Source of the DNA: Pseudomonas sp. UFMG81
GTDB lineage: Bacteria > Pseudomonadota > Gammaproteobacteria > Pseudomonadales > Pseudomonadaceae
NCBI RefSeq assembly: GCF_015354575.1
Contig: NZ_JACAFQ010000015.1
Location: 126,930 to 190,929 of the forward strand
Direction of reading: 5' to 3'
DNA: 64,000 nt
Each line of letters starts with the position of its first letter. Position 1 is the stretch's first letter. A program made the translations under genes and the position numbers. Shown here in pieces: positions 47,025-56,422 of this stretch. Under the pieces are notes generated by a model that saw only the letters and a program-made list of their open reading frames with translations, was not told where the DNA came from and ran no database searches.

Positions 47025-48194
47025 ATGTCCGAAAAGCCGCGCAATTTTGCCACCCGCACCATCCACGCCGGCGAGCAGTCCAGCGTCGCCGACAACGCCA
47101 TCTTCCCGGCCATCGTCACCTCCAGCTCGTTCATCAAGCGCGGCCTGGATGACCACCCTGAATACGCCTACAGCCGCGTCAGCAACCCCACCCGGCATGC
47201 CTACGAGACCTGCGTTGCCGCGCTGGAGGAGGGCGTCGGCGCGGTCGCCTGCGCCTCGGGCGTCAGCGCCACGGCCACGGTGCTCGAACTGCTGTCCAAG
47301 GACGCCCACGTGGTGGTGATGAACGGTGTCTACGGCGGTACCTTCCGTCTGCTGGAAGACTACCGTGGGCGCACCTCGGGCCTGACCACCACCTACGTCG
47401 ACCTCAACGACATCGACGCCGTGGCCGCGGCGATCCGTCCCGAGACGCAACTGATCTGGATCGAGTCGCCGACCAACCCGCTGCTGCACCTGGTGGATAT
47501 CAAGGCCGTGTGCGACCTGGCCCGCTCCCGTGGCGTGATGACCTGCATCGACAACACCTTCTGCTCGCCTTGGAACCAGCAGCCGATCACCCTGGGTGTG
47601 GACCTGGTGATGCATTCAGCGAGCAAGTACATCGGTGGCCACTCCGACCTTACCGGCGGCGTGGTGGTGGCGGCCAACCAGGAACTGCTGGGGCGCCTGC
47701 GCAAGATCAGCATGGCGGTGGGCGCGATCCAGGGGCCGTTCGACTGCTACCTGGCCCTGCGCGGGCTCAAGACCCTCGACGTGCGCATGGAGCGCCAGAG
47801 CGCCAACGCCCTGCGCGTGGCGCAGTACCTCGAAGGCCATCCGCAGGTCGAGCAGGTGTACTACCCAGGGCTGGAGAGCCACCCGCAGCATGCTCTGTGC
47901 AAGCGCCAGATGCGTACCGGCGGGGCGGTGGTGGCCATGCGCATCAAGGGTGACCGGGCGGCGGTCAACCGGCTGGTCGAGGCCTTGCAGATCTTCGTCT
48001 TGGCCGACTCGCTGGGTGGGGTGGAGAGCATGATCAACCACTCCTGGAGCATGTCGCACAACTCGCTCAGCCCGGAGCAGAAAGGGGTGATGGGGATCAG
48101 CGAGAACCTGGTGCGGTTGTCGATGGGGATCGAGGATTACCGCGACTTGATCGAGGACCTGGATACGGCGTTGAAGGCATCGGCTGCCGTGTGA
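47025..48194 (+). CDS. Trans-sulfuration PLP enzyme (cystathionine synthase/lyase type)
   Basis: A 389-residue PLP enzyme of the Cys/Met metabolism family. The cofactor Lys is in MHSASKYIGGHSDLTGG, with YSRVSNPT, ESPTNPLLHLVDI and SLGGVESMINHSWSMSH. The set fits cystathionine gamma-synthase or gamma-lyase better than the P. putida methionine gamma-lyase I remember. I chose the second ATG; one 12 bp upstream is possible. The divergent Lrp gene suggests amino-acid control. Confidence 0.85.
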   Translation: MSEKPRNFATRTIHAGEQSSVADNAIFPAIVTSSSFIKRGLDDHPEYAYSRVSNPTRHAYETCVAALEEGVGAVACASGVSATATVLELLSKDAHVVVMNGVYGGTFRLLEDYRGRTSGLTTTYVDLNDIDAVAAAIRPETQLIWIESPTNPLLHLVDIKAVCDLARSRGVMTCIDNTFCSPWNQQPITLGVDLVMHSASKYIGGHSDLTGGVVVAANQELLGRLRKISMAVGAIQGPFDCYLALRGLKTLDVRMERQSANALRVAQYLEGHPQVEQVYYPGLESHPQHALCKRQMRTGGAVVAMRIKGDRAAVNRLVEALQIFVLADSLGGVESMINHSWSMSHNSLSPEQKGVMGISENLVRLSMGIEDYRDLIEDLDTALKASAAV

Positions 48195-48203
48195 AGATGG
48201 ATG

Positions 48204-48231
48204 CCCTATCGCCGGCTTGCCGGCGATAGGG
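48204..48231. terminator. Bidirectional hairpin between convergent genes
   Basis: CCCTATCGCCGG / CCGGCGATAGGG is a perfect 12 bp stem with CTTG loop, 9 bp after the PLP enzyme stop and 14 bp before the end of the DUF465 gene. It may also be a trimmed REP unit. Confidence 0.6.
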
Positions 48232-48245
48232 TCAGTGAATTCTCA

Positions 48246-48482
48246 TCATGACTTGGGCGGGTGGACGATCCGTTCGATCTTGTCCTTGAGCAGCAGTCGC
48301 TCCTTGCGCAGGCGGTTGACCGCCTCATCGTTGGTGCCATTGCCTTCGGCGGCCACCACCTCCTTGTCCTTGGCGTTGTATTCCTTGTGCAGCTTGTGCA
48401 GGTCGTGGTCCTTGTCTATCAGTGCCTGGAACTGGTCGGCGGTCACGTGCAGGTCGGCGAGCAAATCATGCGGAACTGGCAT
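48246..48482 (-). CDS. DUF465/YdcH-family small protein
   Basis: A 78-residue charged helical protein. LHKLHKEYNAKDKEVVAAEG and LRKERLLLKDKIERI are typical of the YdcH/DUF465 family, which forms helical hairpins. GAGAGG lies 9 bp before the ATG. The function is unknown. It is divergent from the next gene. Confidence 0.85.
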   Translation of the reverse strand: MPVPHDLLADLHVTADQFQALIDKDHDLHKLHKEYNAKDKEVVAAEGNGTNDEAVNRLRKERLLLKDKIERIVHPPKS

Positions 48483-48600
48483 TTCTTCACCTCTCTGGAG
48501 GGGTTGTCGAACGAGCCTGAACCATGAGGATAGTCGCCTTTGCCACATTGCGGGACTGGGGTAGGCTGTCGCCCATCTTCCCGTGACTGGAACCTGTGCC

Positions 48601-48966
48601 ATGCCTCACCTGAACCTGGAATACAGCGACAACCTGCACGAACTCAACGTCGATGTGCTGCTGCTGCGCCTGAACCACGCCCTGGTCGGCAGTGGCCAGT
48701 TCGCCGAGGAACTGGACATCAAAAGCCGCGCCCAGGCCTTCGGCCAATACCGCGTGGGCACCGCACCGGGCGAGCGCGCCTTCGCCCATGTGCGCCTGGC
48801 GATTCTCAGCGGGCGTTCGGAACAGGTGAAGCAGCAACTGTCCAGCAGCCTGCTCGATGTCCTGCACGAGGCAATTCCGGCCAAGGCCGGGCTGGATATC
48901 CAGCTGTGCGTCGAGGTGCTGGACATCGACCGTGCGCCGTACGCCAAGCTGCGGTTGCCCGGCTGA
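48601..48966 (+). CDS. 5-carboxymethyl-2-hydroxymuconate isomerase-like protein
   Basis: A 121-residue tautomerase-superfamily protein of the CHMI (HpaF) type. It begins MPHLNLEYSDNL, giving the N-terminal Pro that acts as general base after Met removal. No other homoprotocatechuate genes are nearby, so a role in that pathway is not supported by context and the true substrate may differ. Confidence 0.82.
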   Translation: MPHLNLEYSDNLHELNVDVLLLRLNHALVGSGQFAEELDIKSRAQAFGQYRVGTAPGERAFAHVRLAILSGRSEQVKQQLSSSLLDVLHEAIPAKAGLDIQLCVEVLDIDRAPYAKLRLPG

Positions 48967-49020
48967 ACATTCGCTGAATGAAACTTGTTTAATTGATGAA
49001 ACACGCTGCCCCACCAATTG

Positions 49021-49036
49021 TTACCAAGTTTTTCAC
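49021..49036 (+). promoter_or_regulatory. Possible ColR-like site before eptA
   Basis: TTACCAAGTTTTTCAC resembles, with about two mismatches, the P. putida ColR box as I remember it (YYNASNNYTTTTTSAC). It is 94 bp before the eptA start. ColRS is known to control phosphoethanolamine transferase genes in P. putida, so this is plausible but weakly supported. Confidence 0.35.
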
Positions 49037-49130
49037 AAAAAATTGATGCTAGGCTTTCTAGAGTTCGGCCAACTTCCCAAGGTGCCCGCCCGGGCACCCT
49101 GGCCACTCATGAACTCTACTTGCGAACGCC

Positions 49131-50768
49131 ATGCTCAACGTCAAATCCCTGCGGACCGAATGGGTCACGCTGCTGGCCAGCCTTTACCTGTTGATCGGCC
49201 TGAACGCGTTTCTCTGGCAACACCTCGAAGCCATCGTGCCGCCCGGCATGGTGGGCTTGTGGCTGGGCCTGGCGTTTGCCGTACTGATGCTGTTCGCGTT
49301 CAATCTGATCCTGACACTGTTGGCGTTTCGTTATGTATTGAAACCGGTATTGATCCTGTTGTTCATGAGTGGCGCTGGGGTTGCTTACTTCATGAATCAA
49401 TATGGCGTACTTATTGATGTCGGCATGTTCCGCAATATCGCGGAAACCAATGTCGCGGAAGTTTGCGACCTGCTCTCCCTGAAGTTTGCCCTCTATATAC
49501 TGCTGTTGGGCGTACTGCCTTCGTTGTTGGTGTGGAAGGCGAACATCGCCTACCGTCCCTGGCACCGTGAGCTGCTGGGTAAGCTGGTGGTCAGCGGCGC
49601 CTGCGTGGCGGCCCTGGGGTCGGTGGCGCTGGTCAATTACCAAGGGCTGTCATCACTGTTTCGCAACCACCATGAACTGCGTCTGATGCTCACCCCGAGC
49701 AATATCGTCGGCGCCTCCATCGGCTATGTCAGTGAAAAGGTCGGTACTGCCGCGCGGCCCTTCCAGCAATACGGCGAAGATGCCCGTCGCGATGCCGCCT
49801 GGCAGCACCATGCGCGCAAGTCACTCACCGTACTGGTGGTCGGGGAAAGTGCCCGGGCGGATAACTTCGGCCTGCTCGGCTATGCCCGCGACACCACACC
49901 GCATCTGGCCAAGCAGGACGGTTTGCTGAGTTTCACCGACGTTCACTCCTGCGGCACCGAGACCGCCGTGTCGGTGCCGTGCATGTTCTCCGGCATGGGC
50001 CGCAAGGACTATGACGCGCGGGTTGCCAAGAACCGTGAAGGCCTGCTCGACATCCTCCAGCGCGCGGGGCTCGCCGTGCAGTGGCGCGACAACCAGTCCG
50101 GCTGCAAGGGCACCTGCGATCGCGTGCAGTTCGTCGACGTGAGCAATCTCAAGGACCCCGCCCTGTGCGCCACGGGCGAGTGCCACGACGAAATCCTTTT
50201 GCAGGGCCTGGGCGAGTTGATCGACAACCTCGACCAGGACACCGTGCTGGTGCTGCACCAGATGGGCAGCCACGGCCCCGAGTACTTCAAGCGCTACCCG
50301 CCGGGCACCGAGCCGTTCACCCCGGTATGCCACAGCAACGCGCTGAACCAGTGCAGCCAGCAGGAAATCATCAACGGCTACGACAACACCCTGGCCTATA
50401 CCGACAAGGTGCTGTCGGCACTGATCGACACCCTGCGCAGCAAGCAGGACAAGGTCGACACCGCGATGCTCTACCTGTCCGACCATGGCGAGTCGCTGGG
50501 CGAATACAACCTGTACCTGCACGGCACGCCGTATATGATGGCGCCGGACCAGCAGAAACACGTGCCGCTGCTGGCCTGGTTCTCCGACAGCTACCGCCAG
50601 GACTTTGGCCTGGACACCGACTGCATGGCCAAACTGCGCGATGCGCCGCTGTCCCAGGACAACCTGTTCCATTCGATGCTCGGCCTGTTGCAGGTGCACA
50701 CCGAGGTCTACAAACCATCGCTGGACATGTTCGCCAGCTGCCGGCCGTGGCTGGCGGCGGGACGCTGA
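49131..50768 (+). CDS. eptA: EptA-type lipid A phosphoethanolamine transferase
   Basis: A 545-residue enzyme with five N-terminal membrane helices (to about residue 170) and a periplasmic sulfatase-fold domain. Key parts are VLVVGESARADNFGLLGYA, the nucleophile Thr region SCGTETAVSVPCMFSG (Thr276/278), LHQMGSHGPEYFKRYP and YLSDHGESLGEYNLYLHG. Cys residues that form the known disulfides are present. It modifies lipid A phosphates with phosphoethanolamine and can raise polymyxin tolerance. No two-component genes are adjacent. Confidence 0.92.
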   Translation: MLNVKSLRTEWVTLLASLYLLIGLNAFLWQHLEAIVPPGMVGLWLGLAFAVLMLFAFNLILTLLAFRYVLKPVLILLFMSGAGVAYFMNQYGVLIDVGMFRNIAETNVAEVCDLLSLKFALYILLLGVLPSLLVWKANIAYRPWHRELLGKLVVSGACVAALGSVALVNYQGLSSLFRNHHELRLMLTPSNIVGASIGYVSEKVGTAARPFQQYGEDARRDAAWQHHARKSLTVLVVGESARADNFGLLGYARDTTPHLAKQDGLLSFTDVHSCGTETAVSVPCMFSGMGRKDYDARVAKNREGLLDILQRAGLAVQWRDNQSGCKGTCDRVQFVDVSNLKDPALCATGECHDEILLQGLGELIDNLDQDTVLVLHQMGSHGPEYFKRYPPGTEPFTPVCHSNALNQCSQQEIINGYDNTLAYTDKVLSALIDTLRSKQDKVDTAMLYLSDHGESLGEYNLYLHGTPYMMAPDQQKHVPLLAWFSDSYRQDFGLDTDCMAKLRDAPLSQDNLFHSMLGLLQVHTEVYKPSLDMFASCRPWLAAGR

Positions 50769-50861
50769 GCGCACGACCGCCCGGCACCATGGAAGGCGCG
50801 AGGTTTCACCCCCAGGGGCCGCGCCGTATATACTGCGCGCCAATGTTAGTGGGAGAGCCTC

Positions 50862-51995
50862 GTGGCCATTGAAATACACTGGATCCGTGACGACCAGACC
50901 CTGGCCGAACACTGCCGAACGTGGCGCGAACTGCCCTTCGTGGCGGTCGATACCGAATTCATGCGGGTCGACACCTTCTACCCGAAGGCCGGCTTGGTCC
51001 AGGTCGGTGATGGCAAGCACGCTTTCCTGATCGACCCGCTGCTGATTCGTGACTGGCAGCCGCTGGGCGAACTGCTCGATGACAGCAGCGTGGTCAAGGT
51101 GCTGCATGCCTGCAGCGAAGACCTCGAAGTGTTGCTGCGCCTGACCGGCAAGCTGCCGCAACCGCTGTTCGACACCCAGCTGGCCGCCGGCTACCTCAAC
51201 ATCGGCTTCTCCATGGGCTACTCGCGCCTGGTGCAAGAGGTGCTGGGGCTGGAGCTACCCAAAGGCGAGACCCGCTCCGACTGGCTGCAACGCCCGTTGT
51301 CCGACACCCAGGTGAGCTACGCCGCCGAGGACGCCGTGCACCTGGCCGAGCTGTTCAGCGCCCTGCGCCCGAAATTGTCCGACGACAAATATGCCTGGGT
51401 GCTCGACGATGGCGCCGAACTGGTGGCGGCGATGCGCCGCGAAGTCGAGCCCGAAACCCTGTACCGCGATGTCAAGCTGGCCTGGAAACTGGGCCCGCAA
51501 CAGTTGGCGGTGTTGCGCGAGCTGTGCGCCTGGCGCGAGCGCGAAGCCCGCAGCCGCGATGTGCCGCGCAACCGTATTCTCAAGGAACACTCGCTGTGGC
51601 CCATGGCCAAGGGCCAACCCGACAGCCTGTCGGCCCTGGCGAAAATCGAGGAGATGCACCCGCGCACCATCCGTCAGGATGGGGAGGCCCTCCTCCAGCT
51701 GATCAAGCGCGCCGCCTCGCAACCCGCCGAGCAGTGGCCGCAGCGCCTGCCCGAGCCGCTGCCGATCGAAGCCGCCGGCATCCTCAAGCGCCTGCGCGCC
51801 ATCGGCCAGGCCGAAGGCGAGCGCTTGCAGATCGCCCCGGAGCTGATGCTGCGCAAGAAGGCCCTCGAAGCCCTGCTCAAGAGCGGCTACCCCAACGGCC
51901 CCTATCAACTGCCCGATTCGCTGCGCGGCTGGCGCCGTGAGCGCATGGGCCAGGCCCTGCTGGACGACCTGGCAGGCGCCGGAGACAAGCAATGA
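50862..51995 (+). CDS. rnd: Ribonuclease D
   Basis: RNase D, 377 residues, 3' exonuclease in tRNA maturation. The DEDD active site is visible in VAVDTEFMR (D30, E32), [15 protein letters not shown] and [12 protein letters not shown]; an HRDC domain follows at about 210-290. The start is GTG after GGGAGAG. It overlaps ycgL by 4 bp (ATGA). Confidence 0.94.
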   Translation: MAIEIHWIRDDQTLAEHCRTWRELPFVAVDTEFMRVDTFYPKAGLVQVGDGKHAFLIDPLLIRDWQPLGELLDDSSVVKVLHACSEDLEVLLRLTGKLPQPLFDTQLAAGYLNIGFSMGYSRLVQEVLGLELPKGETRSDWLQRPLSDTQVSYAAEDAVHLAELFSALRPKLSDDKYAWVLDDGAELVAAMRREVEPETLYRDVKLAWKLGPQQLAVLRELCAWREREARSRDVPRNRILKEHSLWPMAKGQPDSLSALAKIEEMHPRTIRQDGEALLQLIKRAASQPAEQWPQRLPEPLPIEAAGILKRLRAIGQAEGERLQIAPELMLRKKALEALLKSGYPNGPYQLPDSLRGWRRERMGQALLDDLAGAGDKQ

Positions 51996-52285
51996 AACGT
52001 ATCTGCTCGATCTACAAGAGCCCACGCAAGAACGAAATGTACCTCTACGTGCTCAAGGCCGATGGCCTGGAACGCGTACCGGAAGGCCTGTTGCCGTTCT
52101 TTGGCACCCCCAAGCACGCCTTCGACCTGGTGCTCACCCCTGAGCGCAAGCTGGCCCGCGAAGACATCGCAAAAGTGTTGGAGAACCTCGACAACCAGGG
52201 TTATCACCTGCAGATGCCGCCGCCGGACGATGACTACATCGAACACCTGCCCGAAGAGCTGCTGCGCCGCAACGACCCGGCCTGA
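51992..52285 (+). CDS. ycgL: YcgL-domain protein
   Basis: A 97-residue YcgL-family protein: [20 protein letters not shown] at the start and LEGLL-like basic/acidic body with [20 protein letters not shown]. The start overlaps the rnd stop, so translation is coupled; rnd-ycgL is a common pair in gamma-proteobacteria. The function is not established. Confidence 0.9.
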   Translation: MKRICSIYKSPRKNEMYLYVLKADGLERVPEGLLPFFGTPKHAFDLVLTPERKLAREDIAKVLENLDNQGYHLQMPPPDDDYIEHLPEELLRRNDPA

Positions 52286-52359
52286 TCCGGCCGCGTTCGT
52301 TCTCTCCCCGTGGCCCGCCTGGCGGGCCGCTTTCGTTGTTTGCCAAGGTTGTGTTGCAC

Positions 52360-53292
52360 ATGCGCGTTCTGATCGCCGAACAGGATCATGCCCACTACGC
52401 TCGCCTGCTGGGCGAGGCGGCACCGGACTTGGAGGTCCTGACCAGCGGTGATTCCGCCGAGCTGTCCCGCTACGCCCCCGACTGCCGGGTCTGGCTGGGC
52501 CAGCCGGATCTGCTGGCCAGCCTGCTGCGCCAGGGCCACAAACCCCAGTGGATGCAGTCGACCTGGGCCGGCATCACCCCACTGCTGGCCGAGGGCCTGC
52601 CCCGCGACTACCGGCTGACCCGCGCGGTGGGTATCTTCGGCCAGGTGATGGCCGAGTACATGCTCACCTATATGCTGGCGCACGAGCGTGAGGTGCTGTC
52701 GCGGTTGGTCAGCCAGGTGGAACGGCGCTGGGACGACCGCCCCGGGCGCACGCTGGAGGGGCGTCGGGTACTGATCGTCGGCACCGGCGATATCGGCCAG
52801 CGGGTCGCCGAGTTCCTCGTGCCGTTCGGTGTCACCCTGTACGGGGTGGCCAGCAGCGCGCGTGAGCAGGCGCCCTTTGTCGAAGTGGCCGGGCTCGACC
52901 AGCTGCCGCGGATGGTCGAACAGGTCGACTACGTGCTCAACCTGCTGCCCGACACCCCCGCCACCCACGACCTCTACAACGCGGCGCTGTTCAAGCGCTT
53001 CCTGCCCAGCGCGCTGTTCATCAATGCCGGGCGTGGCGCGGCGGTGGTCGATGCGGACCTGGTCGAAGCATTGAAACAGGGCCATCTGGCCGGCGCGGTA
53101 ATCGATGTGTGCCGCCAGGAGCCACTGCCCCAGCGCCATCCGTTCTGGACCGCCTGGGGCTTGCTGCTGACCGGGCACAGCTCGGCACCGACTTCGCCTT
53201 CGGCGATGGTGCGGCTGTTCGTCGAGAATGCGCGGGCGTATGCAGCGGGGCAGGGGTTGCGTGGCGAGGTGGACTTCGCCCGGGGTTACTAG
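52360..53292 (+). CDS. D-2-hydroxyacid dehydrogenase (glyoxylate reductase-like)
   Basis: A 310-residue NAD(P)-dependent dehydrogenase. The Rossmann motif is VLIVGTGDIGQRVAEFLVPF (about residues 137-156), with NLLPDTPATHDLY and INAGRGAAVVDADL of the family; the catalytic His region is LTGHSSAPTSP. It resembles GhrA-type glyoxylate/hydroxypyruvate reductases. AAGG lies upstream of the ATG. It may share a transcript with ycgL 74 bp before it. Confidence 0.87.
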   Translation: MRVLIAEQDHAHYARLLGEAAPDLEVLTSGDSAELSRYAPDCRVWLGQPDLLASLLRQGHKPQWMQSTWAGITPLLAEGLPRDYRLTRAVGIFGQVMAEYMLTYMLAHEREVLSRLVSQVERRWDDRPGRTLEGRRVLIVGTGDIGQRVAEFLVPFGVTLYGVASSAREQAPFVEVAGLDQLPRMVEQVDYVLNLLPDTPATHDLYNAALFKRFLPSALFINAGRGAAVVDADLVEALKQGHLAGAVIDVCRQEPLPQRHPFWTAWGLLLTGHSSAPTSPSAMVRLFVENARAYAAGQGLRGEVDFARGY

Positions 53293-53300
53293 TGACAAGA

Positions 53301-53370
53301 TTCAAGCTTCAAGCTGCAAGAAAGTGTGTTCGCGCTTCTTCTTGCAGCTTCTAGCTTTGAGCTTGCAGCT
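53301..53370. repeat. CAAGCTTCAAGCTGCAAG inverted repeat element
   Basis: TTCAAGCTTCAAGCTGCAAG and a diverged complement (TTCTTGCAGCTTCTAGCTTT to about 53370) flank a short centre between convergent genes. This repeat class is unlike the REP classes elsewhere in the window. Confidence 0.7.
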
Positions 53371-53372
53371 GA

Positions 53373-53966
53373 TCAGAGGCTGAACTCACCCTCAGCCGCC
53401 AGCTCGCTCAGCGGCCGACGCGGGCTTGGCACTTCACGGGCTTGCAGGGCCTCGGCCAGGGTCGCCTTGTCGCCCAGCTTGCCGATCGCCACCATGGCGT
53501 GCAGCACGTAGCCCTCGGGGATCTTCAGCTCGCTGCGGGCCAGGTCCTGGTCGAAACCGGCCATGCCGTGGGTGTGCCAGCCGCTGATGCTGGCTTGCAG
53601 CGCCAGGTGGCCCCAGGCGGAGCCGGTGTCGAAGGTGTGCCACAGGGCCGGCTTTTCTTCGTCCGAGCCAGGCGCGGCGAAGGTGGTCTTGGAGATCACC
53701 AGCACCAGGGCCGATGCGTGCTGCGCCCAGCTGCGGTTGAACTCGTTGAGGATGCCCAGGTAGCGCTCCCAGCTTGGCGTGTCGCGGCGCGCATAAAGGA
53801 AGCGCCAGGGTTGCGAGTTGTAGGCCGAGGGGGCCCAGCGCGCGGCTTCGAGGAAGCTCAGCAGGGTTTCCTGGCTGATCGGCTCGGCGGTGAACGCCCG
53901 TGGCGACCAGCGGTTGATGAACTGCTCGTTGATGGCGTAGTCGGCGATGCGAGGGGTGGCGCTCAT
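53373..53966 (-). CDS. Nitroreductase-family protein
   Basis: A 197-residue FMN nitroreductase-fold enzyme: RWSPRAFTAEPISQETLLSF and AARWAPSAYNSQPWRFLYAR at the FMN-binding N-terminal part and GWHTHGMAGFDQDLAR later. The ATG with GCAGGAGC upstream was chosen; the frame extends further without a good start. It likely reduces nitro or quinone-like compounds with NAD(P)H; the natural substrate is unknown. Confidence 0.88.
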   Translation of the reverse strand: MSATPRIADYAINEQFINRWSPRAFTAEPISQETLLSFLEAARWAPSAYNSQPWRFLYARRDTPSWERYLGILNEFNRSWAQHASALVLVISKTTFAAPGSDEEKPALWHTFDTGSAWGHLALQASISGWHTHGMAGFDQDLARSELKIPEGYVLHAMVAIGKLGDKATLAEALQAREVPSPRRPLSELAAEGEFSL

Positions 53967-54109
53967 GGATGCTCCTGCGTGAATGGGCGAAAAGCGCACG
54001 CTACTGCCTCCGACGAGCACTGACAAGCGGTCTGGCTTTGCCACCAGACAGCCTCTAGACTGGCGCCGCCGCGCGCCGCGGATTCAAGTGGATTGCAGGA
54101 ACACGTGTG

Positions 54110-54559
54110 ATGATCGCCGATACCGCGCCCTTCTGGCGGCGCAAGACCCTCGATGAACTCGACCCGCAGGAGTGGGAGTCGCTGTGCGACGGCTGCGGGC
54201 TGTGCTGCCTGCAGAAGCTCGAGGACGAAGAGGACAACAGCGTCTACTACACCAGCATCGCCTGCAAGCTGCTCGACCTCACCACCTGCCAGTGCAGCGA
54301 CTACCCCAATCGCTTCGCCCAGGTGCCTGACTGCATTCAACTGACGCCCGGCAAGGCCGACCAGTTCAAGTGGCTGCCGCCCACCTGCGGCTATCGCCTG
54401 GTCAGCGAAGGCAAGGATCTGCCGGCCTGGCACCACCTGGTGTGCGGTGATCGCGAGCAGGTCCACGAGCAGCGTATCTCCCGGTCCGGGCGCATGCTCA
54501 GCGAGAACGACGTGGATGAAGACGACTGGGAAGACCACCTGATTTTTCGCGCTGGTTGA
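54110..54559 (+). CDS. YcgN-type cysteine-cluster protein
   Basis: A 149-residue member of the YcgN/UPF0260 family with a zinc- or iron-binding Cys cluster: [16 protein letters not shown], then [17 protein letters not shown] and CGYRL. A GTG one codon earlier is an alternative start. AGGA lies upstream. The function is unknown; the family relates to Fe-S or metal-binding YkgJ proteins. The next gene starts 35 bp later. Confidence 0.87.
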   Translation: MIADTAPFWRRKTLDELDPQEWESLCDGCGLCCLQKLEDEEDNSVYYTSIACKLLDLTTCQCSDYPNRFAQVPDCIQLTPGKADQFKWLPPTCGYRLVSEGKDLPAWHHLVCGDREQVHEQRISRSGRMLSENDVDEDDWEDHLIFRAG

Positions 54560-54594
54560 AGCGCTCTCGCCTCTGGGGAACAAGGAGTTTCTGT

Positions 54595-55800
54595 ATGCGT
54601 CGCCCGCTGTTGTTGCTGCTTGGCCTGCTGGCCAGCTCGCAGGTCCTGGCCAAGAAAGTCGACCTCGATTACCAGGTGCGCCTGCTGCCGCAGAGCGGCC
54701 AGGCCGAGGTACGCCTGACCCTGGCCGACGGCAGCGTGGTGCGCAGCCTGGATTTCGACCTGGGCAAGGCCGGGGCCTACAGCGACTTTGCAGCCGATGG
54801 CCAGTGGCAGGCACAAGACGGGCGTGGGGTCTGGCACCCGGCGCCGGGCAAGACCAGCCTGAGTTACCGGGTGCTTCTGGACCAGTTGCATGGCGCCAGT
54901 CATGAGGCACGCATTACTTCGCACTGGGCGCTGTTGCGGGGCGATCAACTGGTGCCGCCGGCACGCCTCGATCAGCAAGATGGCACCGAGCTGGTAGCGC
55001 GCCTGAGCGTCGAGTTGCCGGCCGGCTGGAAAAGCGTGGAAACCGCCTGGCCACGCATCGGCCGGCAGAAATTCCGTATCGATGATGTGTCGCGGCTGTT
55101 CGACCGCCCCACCGGCTGGATGCTTGCCGGCAACCTCGGCAGCCGCCGCGCGCGCCTGGGCGAGACCGAAGTCACCGTGGCCGCGCCACAAGGGCAGGGC
55201 ATGCGGCGCATGGACACGCTCACCCTGCTGACGTTCGTCTGGCCGCAGTTGCAGGCTGTGTACCCACGCAACCCCTCCAAGCTGCTGCTGGTTGGTGCCC
55301 GCGACGGCATGTGGCGCGGCGCCTTGGCCGGCAGCAACTCGGTGTACCTGCACAGCGCCAGCCCGCTGATCAACGACAACGGCAACAGCCCGCTGCTGCG
55401 CGAAATCGTGCAGCTGTTCGCCCAGATCAATGATCGCGACGCCAGCGACTGGCTCGGCGAGAGCTTCGCCGACTACTACGCCACGGAACTGCTGCGTCGC
55501 GCCGGGGGCATGAGCGACGATCGCTACGCCGTGTTGCAGGCACGCCTGCACAGCCTCGGCGACAAGGTCACGCAGCTCAAGGGCGAGCAGGCCGGGGCCG
55601 CGCAGGTTGCCCGTGGCGTGTTGCTGTTGCAGGCACTGGACAAGGAGATCCGCCTGCACAACCACGACAAGCGCTCGCTGGATGACGTCGCCCGGGCGCT
55701 GATGCGCCTGTCCAGCGTCAGCACCGAAGAGTTCGTGCAGATCAGCGAGAACGTGCTCGGGCGCCAGTCCGAGGTGTTGCAGAGCAAGCTGTTGCGCTGA
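54595..55800 (+). CDS. Exported gluzincin-like protein with lost zinc site
   Basis: A 401-residue protein with signal peptide (MRRPLLLLLGLLASSQVLA) and good ribosome site AAGGAG. Its layout looks like an M1/M61 aminopeptidase: a beta-rich N-terminal half, then PLLREIVQLFAQIND and DWLGESFADYYATELLRRAG, which match the HExxH...WxxEGFxxY pattern of gluzincins. Both His are replaced (REIVQ, residues 269-273), while Glu270 and Glu289 remain. It is therefore probably a non-catalytic periplasmic protein. I do not recognise a named family. Confidence 0.65.
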   Translation: MRRPLLLLLGLLASSQVLAKKVDLDYQVRLLPQSGQAEVRLTLADGSVVRSLDFDLGKAGAYSDFAADGQWQAQDGRGVWHPAPGKTSLSYRVLLDQLHGASHEARITSHWALLRGDQLVPPARLDQQDGTELVARLSVELPAGWKSVETAWPRIGRQKFRIDDVSRLFDRPTGWMLAGNLGSRRARLGETEVTVAAPQGQGMRRMDTLTLLTFVWPQLQAVYPRNPSKLLLVGARDGMWRGALAGSNSVYLHSASPLINDNGNSPLLREIVQLFAQINDRDASDWLGESFADYYATELLRRAGGMSDDRYAVLQARLHSLGDKVTQLKGEQAGAAQVARGVLLLQALDKEIRLHNHDKRSLDDVARALMRLSSVSTEEFVQISENVLGRQSEVLQSKLLR

Positions 55801-55810
55801 TCTGAAACCT

Positions 55811-55868
55811 ATCGCGGGGCAAGCCCGCTCCCACGTTCTATCGCGTGGGAGCGGGCTTGCCCCGCGAT
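55811..55868. repeat. REP inverted pair (GTGGGAGCGGGCTTGCC class)
   Basis: Two 25 bp arms (55811-55835 and 55844-55868) are exact reverse complements, only 8 bp apart, between convergent genes. Confidence 0.9.
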
Positions 55869-55875
55869 TGCATTC

Positions 55876-56217
55876 TCAACTGCCGGCCAACGGATCCTTG
55901 CCCGTCACCGTCACCCCGCGGGTCGCCGCATCGGCACTGGCCTTGAGCGCCTGCAACTGCGCCGCCCCGCGCTCGATGTCGCGCTGTAGGCGGTGATACT
56001 CCGCTCGATGGCGCCGCCACCACGCCTTGGTCGAACAATGCCCGCTGACACCCCGTGCCAGGGCCAGGCCACCCACGGCCACCTGCAGCATCCCCAGCAG
56101 CCCGCCATGGCGCAGGCCCTTGCTGATCATCAGCACGCCACCGGCCAGCGAACTGATGCGCTCCAGGCCTTGGACATTGTGTTCCGGCACGGCCGGGGAT
56201 GAATGGATATCGAGCAT
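55876..56217 (-). CDS. Small membrane protein, DUF2892-like
   Basis: A 113-residue protein with one or two hydrophobic helices (ISSLAGGVLMISKGLRHGGL, LLGMLQVAVGGLALARG) and a charged C-terminal helix (YHRLQRDIERGAAQLQALKA). The N-terminal half fits the DUF2892/YgaP membrane domain. AGAGGAG lies 9 bp before the ATG. The function is unknown. It is divergent from the amino-acid permease. Confidence 0.72.
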   Translation of the reverse strand: MLDIHSSPAVPEHNVQGLERISSLAGGVLMISKGLRHGGLLGMLQVAVGGLALARGVSGHCSTKAWWRRHRAEYHRLQRDIERGAAQLQALKASADAATRGVTVTGKDPLAGS

Positions 56218-56422
56218 TGCACGGTCTCCTCTGGTCAGTGATATCCAGCAGACCGTGGCCGGGCCGAGGCCGTTCAGTGCAATCGCCCGCCGACCTTCCT
56301 GGCCAACTGCGCGACCGCCTTGGGCAACTGGTGGCGGGCGCGCTGGCATAGCTTGATTCGCAGCGGGGCCTTGGCCTGCCAGGCTTCGCCCTTTCCCATA
56401 ACAACACCAAGAAGGGACCAGG

